Assembly: GCF_024125445.1 (NCBI RefSeq)
Contig: NZ_JAMXWM010000002.1
Coordinates: forward strand, 124,001-188,000
Length of the DNA: 64,000 nucleotides
Source of the DNA: Sporolactobacillus shoreicorticis
GTDB taxonomy: Bacteria; Bacillota; Bacilli; Bacillales; Sporolactobacillaceae
Reading direction: 5' to 3'
Every line of letters starts with the position of its first letter. Position 1 is the stretch's first letter. The translations under genes were made by a program, and so were the position numbers. Below are positions 26,809-34,450 of this stretch, piece by piece. The notes under the pieces are model-generated. The model made no database searches and was not told the DNA's origin. It was given only the letters and a program-made list of their open reading frames with translations.

Positions 26809-27576
26809 TTAAACCCGTTTTTTATATGCGCGCATTGCGAAGATATAGGCTACAAGCATAATACCGATGCACCACGCAAGCGCGACCCATAGATCGTTTC
26901 CAACTGTCTGACCGGACAGTAGCGCACGGATAGCATCCACAATTGCAGTCATCGGCTGGTTTTCGGCGAAGGCGCGAACGGCAGGCGGCATTGATTCGGT
27001 GGGCACAAACGCTGAACTGATAAACGGCAGGAAAACAATTGGATAGGAGAAAGCACTTGCACCATCCACCGATTTTGCGGACAGGCCGACAATCACTGCG
27101 GTCCAGGTCAGGGCCAGTGTAAACAATGCGAGTATACCGGCTATGGCAAGCCATGAGAGCACTCCTGCTGACGAGCGAAAGCCCATAACAAGTGCGACGA
27201 GAATAATGACGGCAACCGAAATTGCGTTGGATACCAGTGAGGTCAGGACATGTCCCCAAAGTGTGGCCGAACGTGCAATCGACATGGACTTGAATCGTTC
27301 GAAGATGCCTCTTTGCATATCCATAAACAGACGATAAGCCGTATAAGAGGTTCCGGTTGCTATGGCAATCAGCAAGATGCCGGGCAGCAGGTAATTGACA
27401 TAGTCGTCCGTACCGGTTTGGATGGCACCGCCGAATACATAGACGAATAGCAGCATAAAAGCGATCGGCATGATGGTGACTGTGATGATGGTGTCCATGC
27501 TGCGGGTAATATGCCGCATGGAACTTCCAAGCATGACCCCGATGTCGCCAAGAAAATGGTTCTTTACAGTTTCCAT
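26809..27576 (-). CDS. ABC-2 type exporter permease (DrrB-like)
   Basis: Membrane subunit of 255 residues with about six helices. The pattern DYVNYLLPGILLIAIATGTSYTA, then DMQRGIFERFKSMSIARSATLWGHV and FVPTESMPPAVRAFAENQPMTAIVDAIRALL is that of daunorubicin-resistance DrrB permeases. It starts directly after the stop of the ATPase gene (27577), so the two are translationally coupled. It likely exports a hydrophobic drug or signal. Last gene of the PadR-controlled operon. Confidence 0.9.
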   Translation of the reverse strand: METVKNHFLGDIGVMLGSSMRHITRSMDTIITVTIMPIAFMLLFVYVFGGAIQTGTDDYVNYLLPGILLIAIATGTSYTAYRLFMDMQRGIFERFKSMSIARSATLWGHVLTSLVSNAISVAVIILVALVMGFRSSAGVLSWLAIAGILALFTLALTWTAVIVGLSAKSVDGASAFSYPIVFLPFISSAFVPTESMPPAVRAFAENQPMTAIVDAIRALLSGQTVGNDLWVALAWCIGIMLVAYIFAMRAYKKRV

Positions 27577-28335
27577 TTATTTTTCCTCCTTTTTGCCGAT
27601 GATGGCCAGGAAGATTTCCTCCAGGCTCGGCTGTTTTTCAATATATTCCACCTTCGCGGGCGGAAACCGTTTTTTCAGTTCTTCGAGCGTACCGCTCACG
27701 ATAATCCGTCCTTCATGCAGAATGGCGATTTGATCCGCAAGCTGTTCGGCTTCCTCTAAATATTGCGTGGTTAAAAATACCGTTGTGCCGCTGTTTGCAA
27801 GTTCTTTGACAACGTTCCAAACTTCGATGCGTGCCTCGGGGTCAAGCCCGGTGGTCGGCTCGTCGAGAAAGATGAGCCGCGGTTTCCCGACTAGGCTCAT
27901 AGCGATGTCGAGTCTGCGGCGCATACCGCCTGAATAGGTAGAGGCTCTGCGGTCGGCGGCATCGACCAAACCGAAACGGTTCAGCAAATCATCTGCCACC
28001 TGACGTGAATTTTTCAGGTGGCGCAGTCTGGCGATCATGATCAAATTTTCCCGCCCGGTCAAAATTTCATCCACGGCGGCGAATTGTCCGGTCAGGCTGA
28101 TTGACTGCCGCACCTTTTCGGATTTTGCCGTTACATCAAAGTTGTTGACGGCGGCGTTTCCCCCATCCGGTTTGAGCAGCGTGGCGAGTATTTTGACAAT
28201 TGTTGTCTTGCCCGCGCCATTGGAACCAAGCAGGGCGAAAATACTGCCTTTTCCCACATCAAAAGTTACACTTTTGAGAACCTGGTGCTGTTTAAAGGAT
28301 TTTTTAAGCTCTTTAACTTGGATTGACTTTTCCAT
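27577..28335 (-). CDS. ABC transporter ATPase (DrrA-like)
   Basis: A 252-residue ATPase. Walker A GSNGAGKTT (about 38-46), Q-loop SLTGQFAAVDE, signature STYSGGMRRRLDIAMSLVG (about 134-152), Walker B RLIFLDEPTTGLDP and the H-loop position reading FLTTQYLEEAE. In the last one the switch histidine is replaced by glutamine, as is usual in DrrA-type subunits. The SGGM-R-R-R-L signature and SLEEIFL ending are typical of drug exporters. Follows two DUF1048 genes and is followed without a gap by the permease. Confidence 0.92.
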   Translation of the reverse strand: MEKSIQVKELKKSFKQHQVLKSVTFDVGKGSIFALLGSNGAGKTTIVKILATLLKPDGGNAAVNNFDVTAKSEKVRQSISLTGQFAAVDEILTGRENLIMIARLRHLKNSRQVADDLLNRFGLVDAADRRASTYSGGMRRRLDIAMSLVGKPRLIFLDEPTTGLDPEARIEVWNVVKELANSGTTVFLTTQYLEEAEQLADQIAILHEGRIIVSGTLEELKKRFPPAKVEYIEKQPSLEEIFLAIIGKKEEK

Positions 28336-28351
28336 CCTGAGATCCTCCTTT

Positions 28352-28702
28352 TTACTTCTTTTTGTCCGTAACCTTTTTCATTGCCTTGCTGACTTCTTGA
28401 TTAACAGCTTCTTGATAGATGTCAGTGTATGTTTTTGAATCTTTGATTAGATCGTCACAGAAGGCCGCTACATCTCTGCCGGTCACTTCGAGCACACCTT
28501 TTCCCAAGGACGCGCCTTCTTCAAAAAGATCGACAATTCCCGAGAGTAAACCCGTATCATCAGTCATCTCAACAGGACCGACCTTGAAGAAATATTTTTG
28601 AATCTCTTTATAAACAATCTGATAATCTTTCGGAAGCACTTTGACACGTGCCATATGCGCCCGCCACTTTTTTTTACCTTGAATGATATCCTGTATGCTC
28701 AT
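28352..28702 (-). CDS. DUF1048 protein (third copy in the operon)
   Basis: A 116-residue helical protein. HMARVKVLPKDYQIVYKEIQKY, then LFEEGASLGKGVLEVTGRDVAAFCDDLIKD and a basic end define DUF1048, a family usually found beside PadR regulators and ABC exporters and without known biochemistry. It has no signal or membrane segment. GGAGG precedes the start. It is closest in pattern to the frameshifted copy at 29205-29575 (shared VLEVTGRDVAAFCD/VLEITGEDVAAFCD). Confidence 0.85.
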   Translation of the reverse strand: MSIQDIIQGKKKWRAHMARVKVLPKDYQIVYKEIQKYFFKVGPVEMTDDTGLLSGIVDLFEEGASLGKGVLEVTGRDVAAFCDDLIKDSKTYTDIYQEAVNQEVSKAMKKVTDKKK

Positions 28703-28711
28703 CTTATCCTC

Positions 28712-29059
28712 CTATTTACTTAATTTTTTGGTGATATTATTATTGAGCTGCTGGCGCCACCTTTCACGAAAAGACCTTGCGCCTTCTTCACCGGCCAGGG
28801 CTGAACAGAAGTCTTTGATATCCTCACCCAAAGCCTCTTGAACGCTCTGACCGTCCGCAGCTGTTTCCTCAAGAAGACCAAGCACACCGTCAAGAATTGG
28901 CATGAGGTTGCGACCGGTGAAGTCGGAGTGCGACCAAAGATTGGTCTTAATTTGTTCCCATGCTGCTTGGTAATCAGCCGGCAGTTCTTTGGCCCGCGCT
29001 TCAAATGTTTTCATTTCTTTAGTCATGTCGCTGCCGGTGACCATTTCCCAAAAATTCAT
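28712..29059 (-). CDS. DUF1048 protein (second copy in the operon)
   Basis: A 115-residue protein of the same family but more diverged: FEARAKELPADYQAAWEQIKTNLW, then GVLGLLEETAADGQSVQEALGEDIKDFCSALAGEEGA. It begins with MNFWEMVTGSDMTKEMK, a form often seen for the first member of DUF1048 pairs. Ribosome site GGAGAG precedes it. Upstream lies a scar of the padR 3' end, so this copy probably once followed its own padR. Confidence 0.85.
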   Translation of the reverse strand: MNFWEMVTGSDMTKEMKTFEARAKELPADYQAAWEQIKTNLWSHSDFTGRNLMPILDGVLGLLEETAADGQSVQEALGEDIKDFCSALAGEEGARSFRERWRQQLNNNITKKLSK

Positions 29060-29068
29060 TGCTTTCTC

Positions 29069-29133
29069 TCCTTTAACTCATTCATTTTTGAAGAGGCGAA
29101 CGCCCGCAGTTCTTTGCGCGCCGCGCTGTTGGA
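29069..29133 (-). pseudogene. Scar of a padR 3' end between DUF1048 copies
   Basis: CTTTAACTCATTCATTTTTG and the following AAGAGGCGAACGCCC match the last codons and stop of padR (29588-29625) almost base for base. They are then joined to CGCAGTTC after an internal deletion. It has no coding capacity of its own. It marks a past duplication of a padR-DUF1048 unit. Confidence 0.7.
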
Positions 29134-29204
29134 TGGAAATCTCGCCATACCAAAAAGTCGACTCCTTTTAAAACTTAAATTCTTCACTTGAATTGTGATT
29201 TCTA

Positions 29205-29575
29205 TTATTTAGAATCACTTTTCTTTCCGAGTTTTTTCAGTATGTCGCGGTTAAGCGCCTCGCGCCAATCTTCCGTGTATGTTCTGGCGTTGCGCATAAG
29301 CGCGTCGCAGAATGCGGCCACGTCTTCGCCTGTAATCTCCAAAACATGTTTACCTTCCGCCACACCTTCTTCGAACAGTCCGATCAGATCATAATGGATC
29401 TTCATCATGTCATAGCCAGGTCCTGCTGCGAACATCCACATGTGTCTCTCAATTTTTTAAATACATATTGATAATCATCGGGGAGAGCTTTTACTCTTGC
29501 CATCTGTTGCTTGTACTCGTGCTTGCTTTCAATTATTTTTTTGATATTGAGATAATTGTTAAAAAACCCAGACAT
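29205..29575 (-). pseudogene. DUF1048 gene (first copy) with a frameshift
   Basis: The first part (29575 to about 29440) reads MSGFFNNYLNIKKIIESKH, then EYKQQMARVKALPDDYQYVFKKLRD. The second part (29441-29205) reads MWMFAAGPGYDMMKIHYDL, then GLFEEGVAEGKHVLEITGEDVAAFCDALMRNA. Together they give a complete DUF1048 protein, but the two halves are in different frames; one base is missing near 29440. The break may be a real mutation or a sequencing error. GGAGGAAT precedes the start, and padR ends only a few bases upstream. Confidence 0.75.
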
Positions 29576-29579
29576 TTGT

Positions 29580-29909
29580 TTATTCCTCCTTTAACTCATT
29601 CATTTTTGAAGAGACGAACGCCCATTTTTTCCAGAATATCCGCAGTTCCTTACGTCCCGCGTCGTTGAGCACGAAAAATTTGCGCGGTGGCCCCATATCG
29701 GATCGTTTTTTTTCTGTATTCACGAGTTTATTTTTCTCAAGCCGTACCAAAATGGTGTAGACAGTTCCCTCCACAACATCGGTGAAACCGAGCGCATTCA
29801 GCCGCCGCGTGATTTCGTAGCCGTAGGTTTCTCCGCGGTTTATAATCTCAAGAACACAGCCTTCAAGCACACCTTTGAGCATTTCCGTTAGATTTTCCAG
29901 TATAATCAC
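29580..29909 (-). CDS. PadR-family repressor, first gene of the DUF1048/ABC operon
   Basis: A 109-residue winged-helix regulator. LKGVLEGCVLEIINRGETYGYEITRRLNALGFTDVVEGTVYTILVRLEKNKLVNTEKKRSDMGPPRKFFVLNDAG is a classic PadR-s1 domain. The C-terminal helix mediates dimerisation. The GTG at 29909 is used; the ribosome site is poor and a start a few codons later is possible. It likely represses its own operon through the palindrome at 29953 and is released by the exporter's substrate. Confidence 0.9.
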   Translation of the reverse strand: MIILENLTEMLKGVLEGCVLEIINRGETYGYEITRRLNALGFTDVVEGTVYTILVRLEKNKLVNTEKKRSDMGPPRKFFVLNDAGRKELRIFWKKWAFVSSKMNELKEE

Positions 29910-29952
29910 CTTTTACTATTTTGTATGACTTGTATGCAGTATCACTTATTAC

Positions 29953-29964
29953 TACTATATAGTA
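29953..29964. promoter_or_regulatory. Palindrome before padR, likely operator
   Basis: TACTATATAGTA, a perfect 12-base palindrome 44 bases upstream of padR in a TA-rich promoter region, with repeats of TACT/AGTA around it. Confidence 0.5.
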
Positions 29965-30195
29965 ATACAGAGTAGATTTTTTGTCAAGTTTGCTCGTAAT
30001 GTAAATTTCAACGATTATGATTTTCTCAGAACAGGAAAAACGATGATGTAACCTTTTTCATCATCAAATGAAGGTGGATTATTGTGTAATGATCATAGCT
30101 ATAGACTAATAGAACTTTTTGATGGTGTTGCTGCCCGTTGCGTAAAGAAGGGGTAATTTAAAAAGAATTTGAGTGAGTTTCAAAACCGGTAACGA

Positions 30196-30558
30196 TCATG
30201 AGTGTGAAGATGCTTTTTTGCCCCAATCATTTTTACTTTCCTGAAGCTGCTCACCCCATTCTTTGATCGTCAATAAAGCGGGGATTAGTTTTTCACCTTG
30301 TTCAGTCAATGAATAGTTCACATGGGGAGGAATCTCTGGGTATTGAACACGTGTAACAAGTCCATCTTCTTCCAGCTCTCTTAGTGAGCGTGTCAGCATA
30401 ATGTTTGTGATGCCATCCAGTTTTCGCTTCAGTGCATTATACCGAATGCCGCTTTGGTTATTAGCCAAATGCCACAGCAAAGGCAATTTCCATTTACCGC
30501 CAATAATGGTCAGAGCATCGATTACCGGACAGTTTCCTTTATAGATCTTAGTTGTCAT
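30196..30558 (-). CDS. HxlR-family regulator
   Basis: A 120-residue winged-helix protein. GNCPVIDALTIIGGKWKLPLLWHLANNQSGIRYNALKRKLDGITNIMLTRSLRELEEDGLVTRVQYPEIPPHVNYSLTEQGEKL is the complete HxlR domain, including the N-terminal cysteine (C10) that senses aldehydes or electrophiles in YodB/HypR/HxlR. It is divergent from an SDR gene 125 bases away and probably controls it. Half-sites GTACTTAC (30590) and ATAGTAC (30623) lie between the two genes. Confidence 0.9.
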   Translation of the reverse strand: MTTKIYKGNCPVIDALTIIGGKWKLPLLWHLANNQSGIRYNALKRKLDGITNIMLTRSLRELEEDGLVTRVQYPEIPPHVNYSLTEQGEKLIPALLTIKEWGEQLQESKNDWGKKASSHS

Positions 30559-30682
30559 TTTTTCTCCTTCTTAGGGCACAAAAATGTGCGTACTTACTTT
30601 TTGAATACCAAAACTTATACTAATAGTACAGAACGAAATAGACGATGTAAATGCAAATGATTTAAGAAGTGAGAGGGGAATA

Positions 30683-31375
30683 ATGACGATGAAAACAATG
30701 GCTATCGTTGGGGCGGGCAGACTTTTAGGACTGTCATTAGCCCGCCAATTCGGGAAACATGATTTTCAAATTGCTTTAGTCGCTCGCAATGAAAAGAAGC
30801 TGTCGGAAATGAAGTCTGAATTGGAACATGACGGTGTAAAGGCATCCTATCATATTGCCGATATTTATGATAAAGATCAAATCACCAGTGCCTTTCAGGT
30901 CATTTATAAAATGTATGGCGACGTTGATCTATTAGAGTTCAGCCCAACGGCCGGTCATTATCGACCTACTTCGGTATTGGAGCTACAAGCGGAGCAAGCA
31001 GAAGATGCTTTTATTGGAAATGTTGTGGCCGCTATTCGCTGCACCAATCAGGTTTTGCCGTCTATGCTGAAAAGAAAAAGTGGGGCTTTGCTTTTTACAA
31101 CCGGACTCTCCGCCATTTACCCCAATCCGCAGATGGCGGATTCAAGTATCGCGAAAGCAGGATTAAGAAGTTATATCAGCAATCTCCAGACTGAATTAAC
31201 CGAGAAAAACATTTTTGTCGGGCATATTTCTTTGGGCATATTCCTGAAAGCAGGTACGGGAGAATTAAATGATCCTGAATCGGTTGCGAAATTATGGTAT
31301 GAAAAATATTCGGAAAATCGTTATGGAGAGGAAGTATATCCTGAAGGAGTGACCCATGAAACCGTTATTCGATAA
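30683..31375 (+). CDS. Short-chain dehydrogenase-like protein lacking the catalytic tyrosine
   Basis: Rossmann-fold SDR of 230 residues. The cofactor loop IVGAGRLLGLSLARQFG, the Asp for adenine (HIADIYDKDQI) and the central serine region LFTTGLSAIY are present. Where the Y-X-X-X-K motif should be, the sequence reads SSIAKAGLR: lysine is kept, tyrosine is serine. The protein may bind NAD(P) without normal catalysis or use another residue. GAGAGGGG precedes the ATG. It is divergent from the HxlR regulator, so electrophile-induced expression is likely. Confidence 0.85.
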   Translation: MTMKTMAIVGAGRLLGLSLARQFGKHDFQIALVARNEKKLSEMKSELEHDGVKASYHIADIYDKDQITSAFQVIYKMYGDVDLLEFSPTAGHYRPTSVLELQAEQAEDAFIGNVVAAIRCTNQVLPSMLKRKSGALLFTTGLSAIYPNPQMADSSIAKAGLRSYISNLQTELTEKNIFVGHISLGIFLKAGTGELNDPESVAKLWYEKYSENRYGEEVYPEGVTHETVIR

Positions 31376-31455
31376 AACCTATCCAAAATGCTCTTAAGTA
31401 GAATGAATATGAAGATTCAACATGACGGATTTTACAAAGATAGGTTTTATCTGCA

Positions 31456-31830
31456 TTAAACTAACTTTTGTTCGGTAGGAATCACATGCGTGCGATATTC
31501 TTCAATTTTTTTACTCAAACTGTGCTCGGCCGCCTGCAAGCCGAAAATATGTGCTTGAAGTTTGTGCAACTCGTCCGTTAGCAGTTTAATTCTGCTTTTA
31601 ATAGAGGAACCTCCTTCTTTGAACAGTGAAATATAGCGAACCAAGGCTTTGATTGAAACATTGGCTCCGCGCATTTGTTTCACAAATAACAGCCATTCAA
31701 TATCCGTATTGTCAAATACCCTTACTTCATTTTTATTGCGCTTAATCGGTGGAACGATATTAAGCTTTTCATAGTAGCGTATCGTTGATTTTGGCAATCC
31801 TGTTTTTTTGCTGGCCTCGTCAATAGTCAT
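31456..31830 (-). CDS. MerR-family regulator
   Basis: A 124-residue activator/repressor. The N-terminal HTH TIDEASKKTGLPKSTIRYYEKLNIVPPIKRNKNEVRVFDNTDIEWLLFVKQMRGANVSIKALVRYISL is a full MerR domain; the rest is the dimer coiled coil. There are no cysteines for metal binding, so it is of the metabolite/aldehyde type (AdhR-like). Start at 31830 follows GGGAGGAAAG. It is divergent from an SDR gene with a MerR-type dyad between them. Confidence 0.9.
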   Translation of the reverse strand: MTIDEASKKTGLPKSTIRYYEKLNIVPPIKRNKNEVRVFDNTDIEWLLFVKQMRGANVSIKALVRYISLFKEGGSSIKSRIKLLTDELHKLQAHIFGLQAAEHSLSKKIEEYRTHVIPTEQKLV

Positions 31831-31867
31831 TTCTTTCCTCCCTATGATCAACTTTTTCTTGCATTAA

Positions 31868-31882
31868 ACCTTACTTTAAGGT
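31868..31882 (+). promoter_or_regulatory. MerR operator between merR and the SDR gene
   Basis: ACCTTACTTTAAGGT, a dyad (ACCTTA/TAAGGT) of the form seen inside stretched promoters of MerR regulons. Confidence 0.6.
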
Positions 31883-31935
31883 GTACATTGAAACCGGTCA
31901 AGAAATAAGTTCATGAAAGAAAAGAGGAGTTTAGA

Positions 31936-32694
31936 ATGGCGAATAACTTACAAAATACGGTGGCCATTGTTACAGGAGCTTCGAGTGGTATCGGGCGGGC
32001 GATTGCTAAAAATCTGGCTGCTGCAGGGAGTAACGTTGTGGTGGTTGCTCGTCGAAAACAAAAATTAAATGATCTGGCGGCTGAAATTGAGAATAACAAT
32101 GGACAGGCACTTCCTATCGAAGCGAATCTGACGTCCAACGATGAGGCGATTCGGGTTGTGGACGAAACGATTAAAAAATATGGAGCGCTTGACCTTTTGG
32201 TTAATGCTGCAGGTGTTATGCTGAATGGAGATTCCATTGAAACACCTGTGGGGGATTGGGATGCGATGGTGAATATTAACCTTCGCGGTTTGATGTATCT
32301 AACTAAAGCGGCTTTGCCCTATCTCAGAGAAAGTGCTCAGAAAAACGACAGGAGAGTCAGCGATGTCGTCAACATTTCTTCGGTTGCCGGTCGTTTCGCG
32401 GCGTCGCAGGTGGCTATTTATTCGGCAACTAAATTTGCTGTAACAGCGGCTACTGAAGCCTGGCGCCAGGAATATGCCCGTCAGCATATACGCTTTACAG
32501 TTGTTGAGCCTGGAAAAACGGCGACTGAACTGTTTGATCATCGAGTTGGTGAAAATGAAGCATTCGAACAGATGTTTGGCAAGGTTGAGGAGCTGCAGGC
32601 CGATGATATTGCCAATACGGTTCGTTTCATCGTAACGAGTCCACGTCGAATGGCGATCAACGAAGTGGTGATTCGACCGACGGATCAAGCTTGA
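31936..32694 (+). CDS. Short-chain dehydrogenase/reductase (classical SDR)
   Basis: A 252-residue NAD(P)H oxidoreductase. TGASSGIGRAIAKNL (cofactor), NAAGVML (stabilising strand), NISSVAGRF (serine) and YSATKFAVTAATEAW (Tyr-X3-Lys) are all intact. VARRK after strand 2 suggests NADP preference. Similar to YdfG-type serine/3-hydroxy acid dehydrogenases and to general aldehyde/ketone reductases. GAGGAG lies before the ATG. It is controlled by the divergent MerR regulator. Confidence 0.9.
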   Translation: MANNLQNTVAIVTGASSGIGRAIAKNLAAAGSNVVVVARRKQKLNDLAAEIENNNGQALPIEANLTSNDEAIRVVDETIKKYGALDLLVNAAGVMLNGDSIETPVGDWDAMVNINLRGLMYLTKAALPYLRESAQKNDRRVSDVVNISSVAGRFAASQVAIYSATKFAVTAATEAWRQEYARQHIRFTVVEPGKTATELFDHRVGENEAFEQMFGKVEELQADDIANTVRFIVTSPRRMAINEVVIRPTDQA

Positions 32695-32806
32695 CAGTGG
32701 ATAATTACGCCAAAATCATCTTTGATGAGTCCAAGTGCGGACATACCGAGTACTGTTGAAACCGGTGTTGATGAATAGGACGCTGAACCTCAATGTTTCA
32801 TTATAA

Positions 32807-32852
32807 AGCAAGGTATTCTACGAATTGAATATTCTGTAGAGCACCTTGCTTG
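32807..32852 (+). terminator. Terminator after the SDR gene
   Basis: AAGCAAGGT and TTCTAC pair with GTAGAG and ACCTTGCTT across a 15-base loop, followed by GTTTTAT. The second arm resembles the hairpins at 3380 and 5534. Confidence 0.65.
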
Positions 32853-33213
32853 TTTTATGGGCGGGGCAGCCCCTTTGATCTGTTTGTTTGGAAAATTAGG
32901 GTGATCGTTTATGGAACATTTGCTGCTTCAACGCGTTATAGTTTCTTTTATCGTGGAGGAATTCCTGTTTAGACAGAGTTTTTTATAGAGACCTAATTAT
33001 GAATATCGGCGATTCAGAAACAGATCAGCTGGACATCTACCGCATGCAAACGGCTTCCAGGATTATTGAAGGACGTGCGCGTGTGACTTTCAACATCGAT
33101 GATGCCAATCTGGAAGAAGGCTCAAAATATACATATTATTTTAATTTTTTGTTGGGATGGAACGTGCATATGAAAAATACTGCATCATTAGAAAAAATAA
33201 AAAAGCAAATAAA
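32853..33213. other. Gene-poor stretch before the lac operon
   Basis: A plus-strand open frame (32999-33265) has a coherent middle (DIYRMQTASRIIEGRARV, then FNIDDANLEEGSK) but no ribosome site and no family I can name. Its end runs through the lac promoter. It may be a decayed gene; I do not call it as coding. Confidence 0.35.
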
Positions 33214-33272
33214 TGTTCTCTATTGTTTTGTTAACGGTTGCATGTTATACTTTAATCGCAAATAAAAGAACA
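33214..33272. promoter_or_regulatory. Operator pair flanking the lacA1 promoter
   Basis: TGTTCT (33214-33219) and its exact inverse AGAACA (33267-33272) lie on either side of the promoter. The same TGTTCW half-site is found before lacA2 (40237) and before the second DeoR gene (46079-46160), which suggests LacR-type control. Confidence 0.5.
33223..33251 (+). promoter_or_regulatory. Promoter of the lacABC-gat-lacD operon with an internal cre-like site
   Basis: TTGTTT (33223-33228), 17-base spacer, TATACT (33246-33251). A cre-like sequence TTGTTAACGGTTGCAT (33228-33243, one mismatch to the consensus WTGNNARCGNWWWCAW) fills the spacer, so CcpA binding would block RNA polymerase. Confidence 0.65.
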
Positions 33273-33402
33273 ATATAGAACTTAATAAAACATTTTGAAT
33301 GAAAATTGAGGTGATAGATGGGAAAAACATTTACGAATATAATTTGAATTTAATCGCAGGATAAGTAAAGTAATTTTTTGTCAATCGAAAGGAGAAAATA
33401 AA

Positions 33403-33831
33403 ATGAAGGTCATTTTAGGAGCAGATAAGCAAGGCTATGCGTTAAAAGAACACTTGAAAACATATTTGGAAAACAAAGGGTATACGGTGATTGACAAAAC
33501 CCCGGAAGATAATCTGGATTTTGTGGATTCTGCCTCCCGCGTTGCAAAGGCGATACAGGCAAAGGAAGGCGATCGAGGAATCGCCATTGACGAATATGGT
33601 GCCGGTTCATTCATGGTTGCAACGAAGTTTAAAGGCGTTATTGTTGCAGAAACATCAGACGAGCATTCGTCAAAAATGACTCGCGGCCACAACAATGCCT
33701 CGATGATTACGCTCGGATCTGGCATGGTCGGTGAACGCTTGGCAGAAGGCTGCGCGGATGCATTCATTGAAAATGAGTACGCCGGCGGACGTCATCAAGT
33801 TCGTGTCGATATGTTGGATAGAATGTGCTGA
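33403..33831 (+). CDS. lacA: Galactose-6-phosphate isomerase subunit LacA (copy 1)
   Basis: A 142-residue RpiB/LacAB-fold subunit. With LacB it converts D-galactose-6-phosphate to D-tagatose-6-phosphate in the cytoplasm. Typical LacA stretches are [43 protein letters not shown] and the [28 protein letters not shown] block. AAAGGAGAAAAT precedes the ATG. It is the first gene of a seven-gene operon. A close copy lies at 40321, differing in scattered, mostly silent positions. Confidence 0.95.
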   Translation: MKVILGADKQGYALKEHLKTYLENKGYTVIDKTPEDNLDFVDSASRVAKAIQAKEGDRGIAIDEYGAGSFMVATKFKGVIVAETSDEHSSKMTRGHNNASMITLGSGMVGERLAEGCADAFIENEYAGGRHQVRVDMLDRMC

Positions 33832-33863
33832 GTAAAGAAAAAAATTTAAAGGAGCGTATAAGC

Positions 33864-34379
33864 ATGAAAGTAGCTATTGGCTGTGACCACATTGTTACGG
33901 AAATTAAGGATCATATGGTAGAGTACCTGAAGAAGAAGGGCTATGAAGTCACCGATGTCGGTACGTACGACAAAGTGCGAACCCATTATCCGATCTACGG
34001 ACGCAAGGTCGGCGTTCTGGTCGCCACGGGAAAGGTTGATCTTGGGATCACGATTTGCGGCACTGGTGTCGGGATTACAAACAGTGTCAACAAGGTGAAA
34101 GGGATTCGGGCAGCGCTTGTGCGTGATGTCGGTACGGCGGTTTACGCGAAAGAGCATCTGAATGCCAATGTGATCGGTATGGGCGGTCGTATTTCAGGTG
34201 TCGGCCTGATTGAAAACATTGTGGATGCTTTCCTTGAAGCGGAGTACAAACCGACGGAAGAAAGCGAAGCGTTAATCAAGAAGATCAGCGCGATTCCGGT
34301 GAGCGATGAAGCGATTACGAATGACCACATCTTTGACGAATACAACAAGAAATGGGACGAAGGCTACTATCACGATTAA
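33864..34379 (+). CDS. lacB: Galactose-6-phosphate isomerase subunit LacB (copy 1)
   Basis: A 171-residue subunit. [36 protein letters not shown] and the [51 protein letters not shown] block with the catalytic cysteine (near residue 65) identify LacB. The ATG at 33864 follows AAAGGAGCG. Between 34254 and 34315 it is identical for 62 bases to copy 2 (41175-41236), far above the average of the pair. Confidence 0.95.
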   Translation: MKVAIGCDHIVTEIKDHMVEYLKKKGYEVTDVGTYDKVRTHYPIYGRKVGVLVATGKVDLGITICGTGVGITNSVNKVKGIRAALVRDVGTAVYAKEHLNANVIGMGGRISGVGLIENIVDAFLEAEYKPTEESEALIKKISAIPVSDEAITNDHIFDEYNKKWDEGYYHD

Positions 34380-34450
34380 TGAAATAGGCTGTTTCCTCTG
34401 CCTTTGTCAATGAACGCATAATGCATTGCTTTTTTACGGGAGGAATTGTA

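Noticed and set aside
32999-33265. Plus-strand frame of 88 codons before lacA1
   Set aside because: Reads partly like protein but has no ribosome site and runs through the lac promoter and operator; at most a decayed gene.
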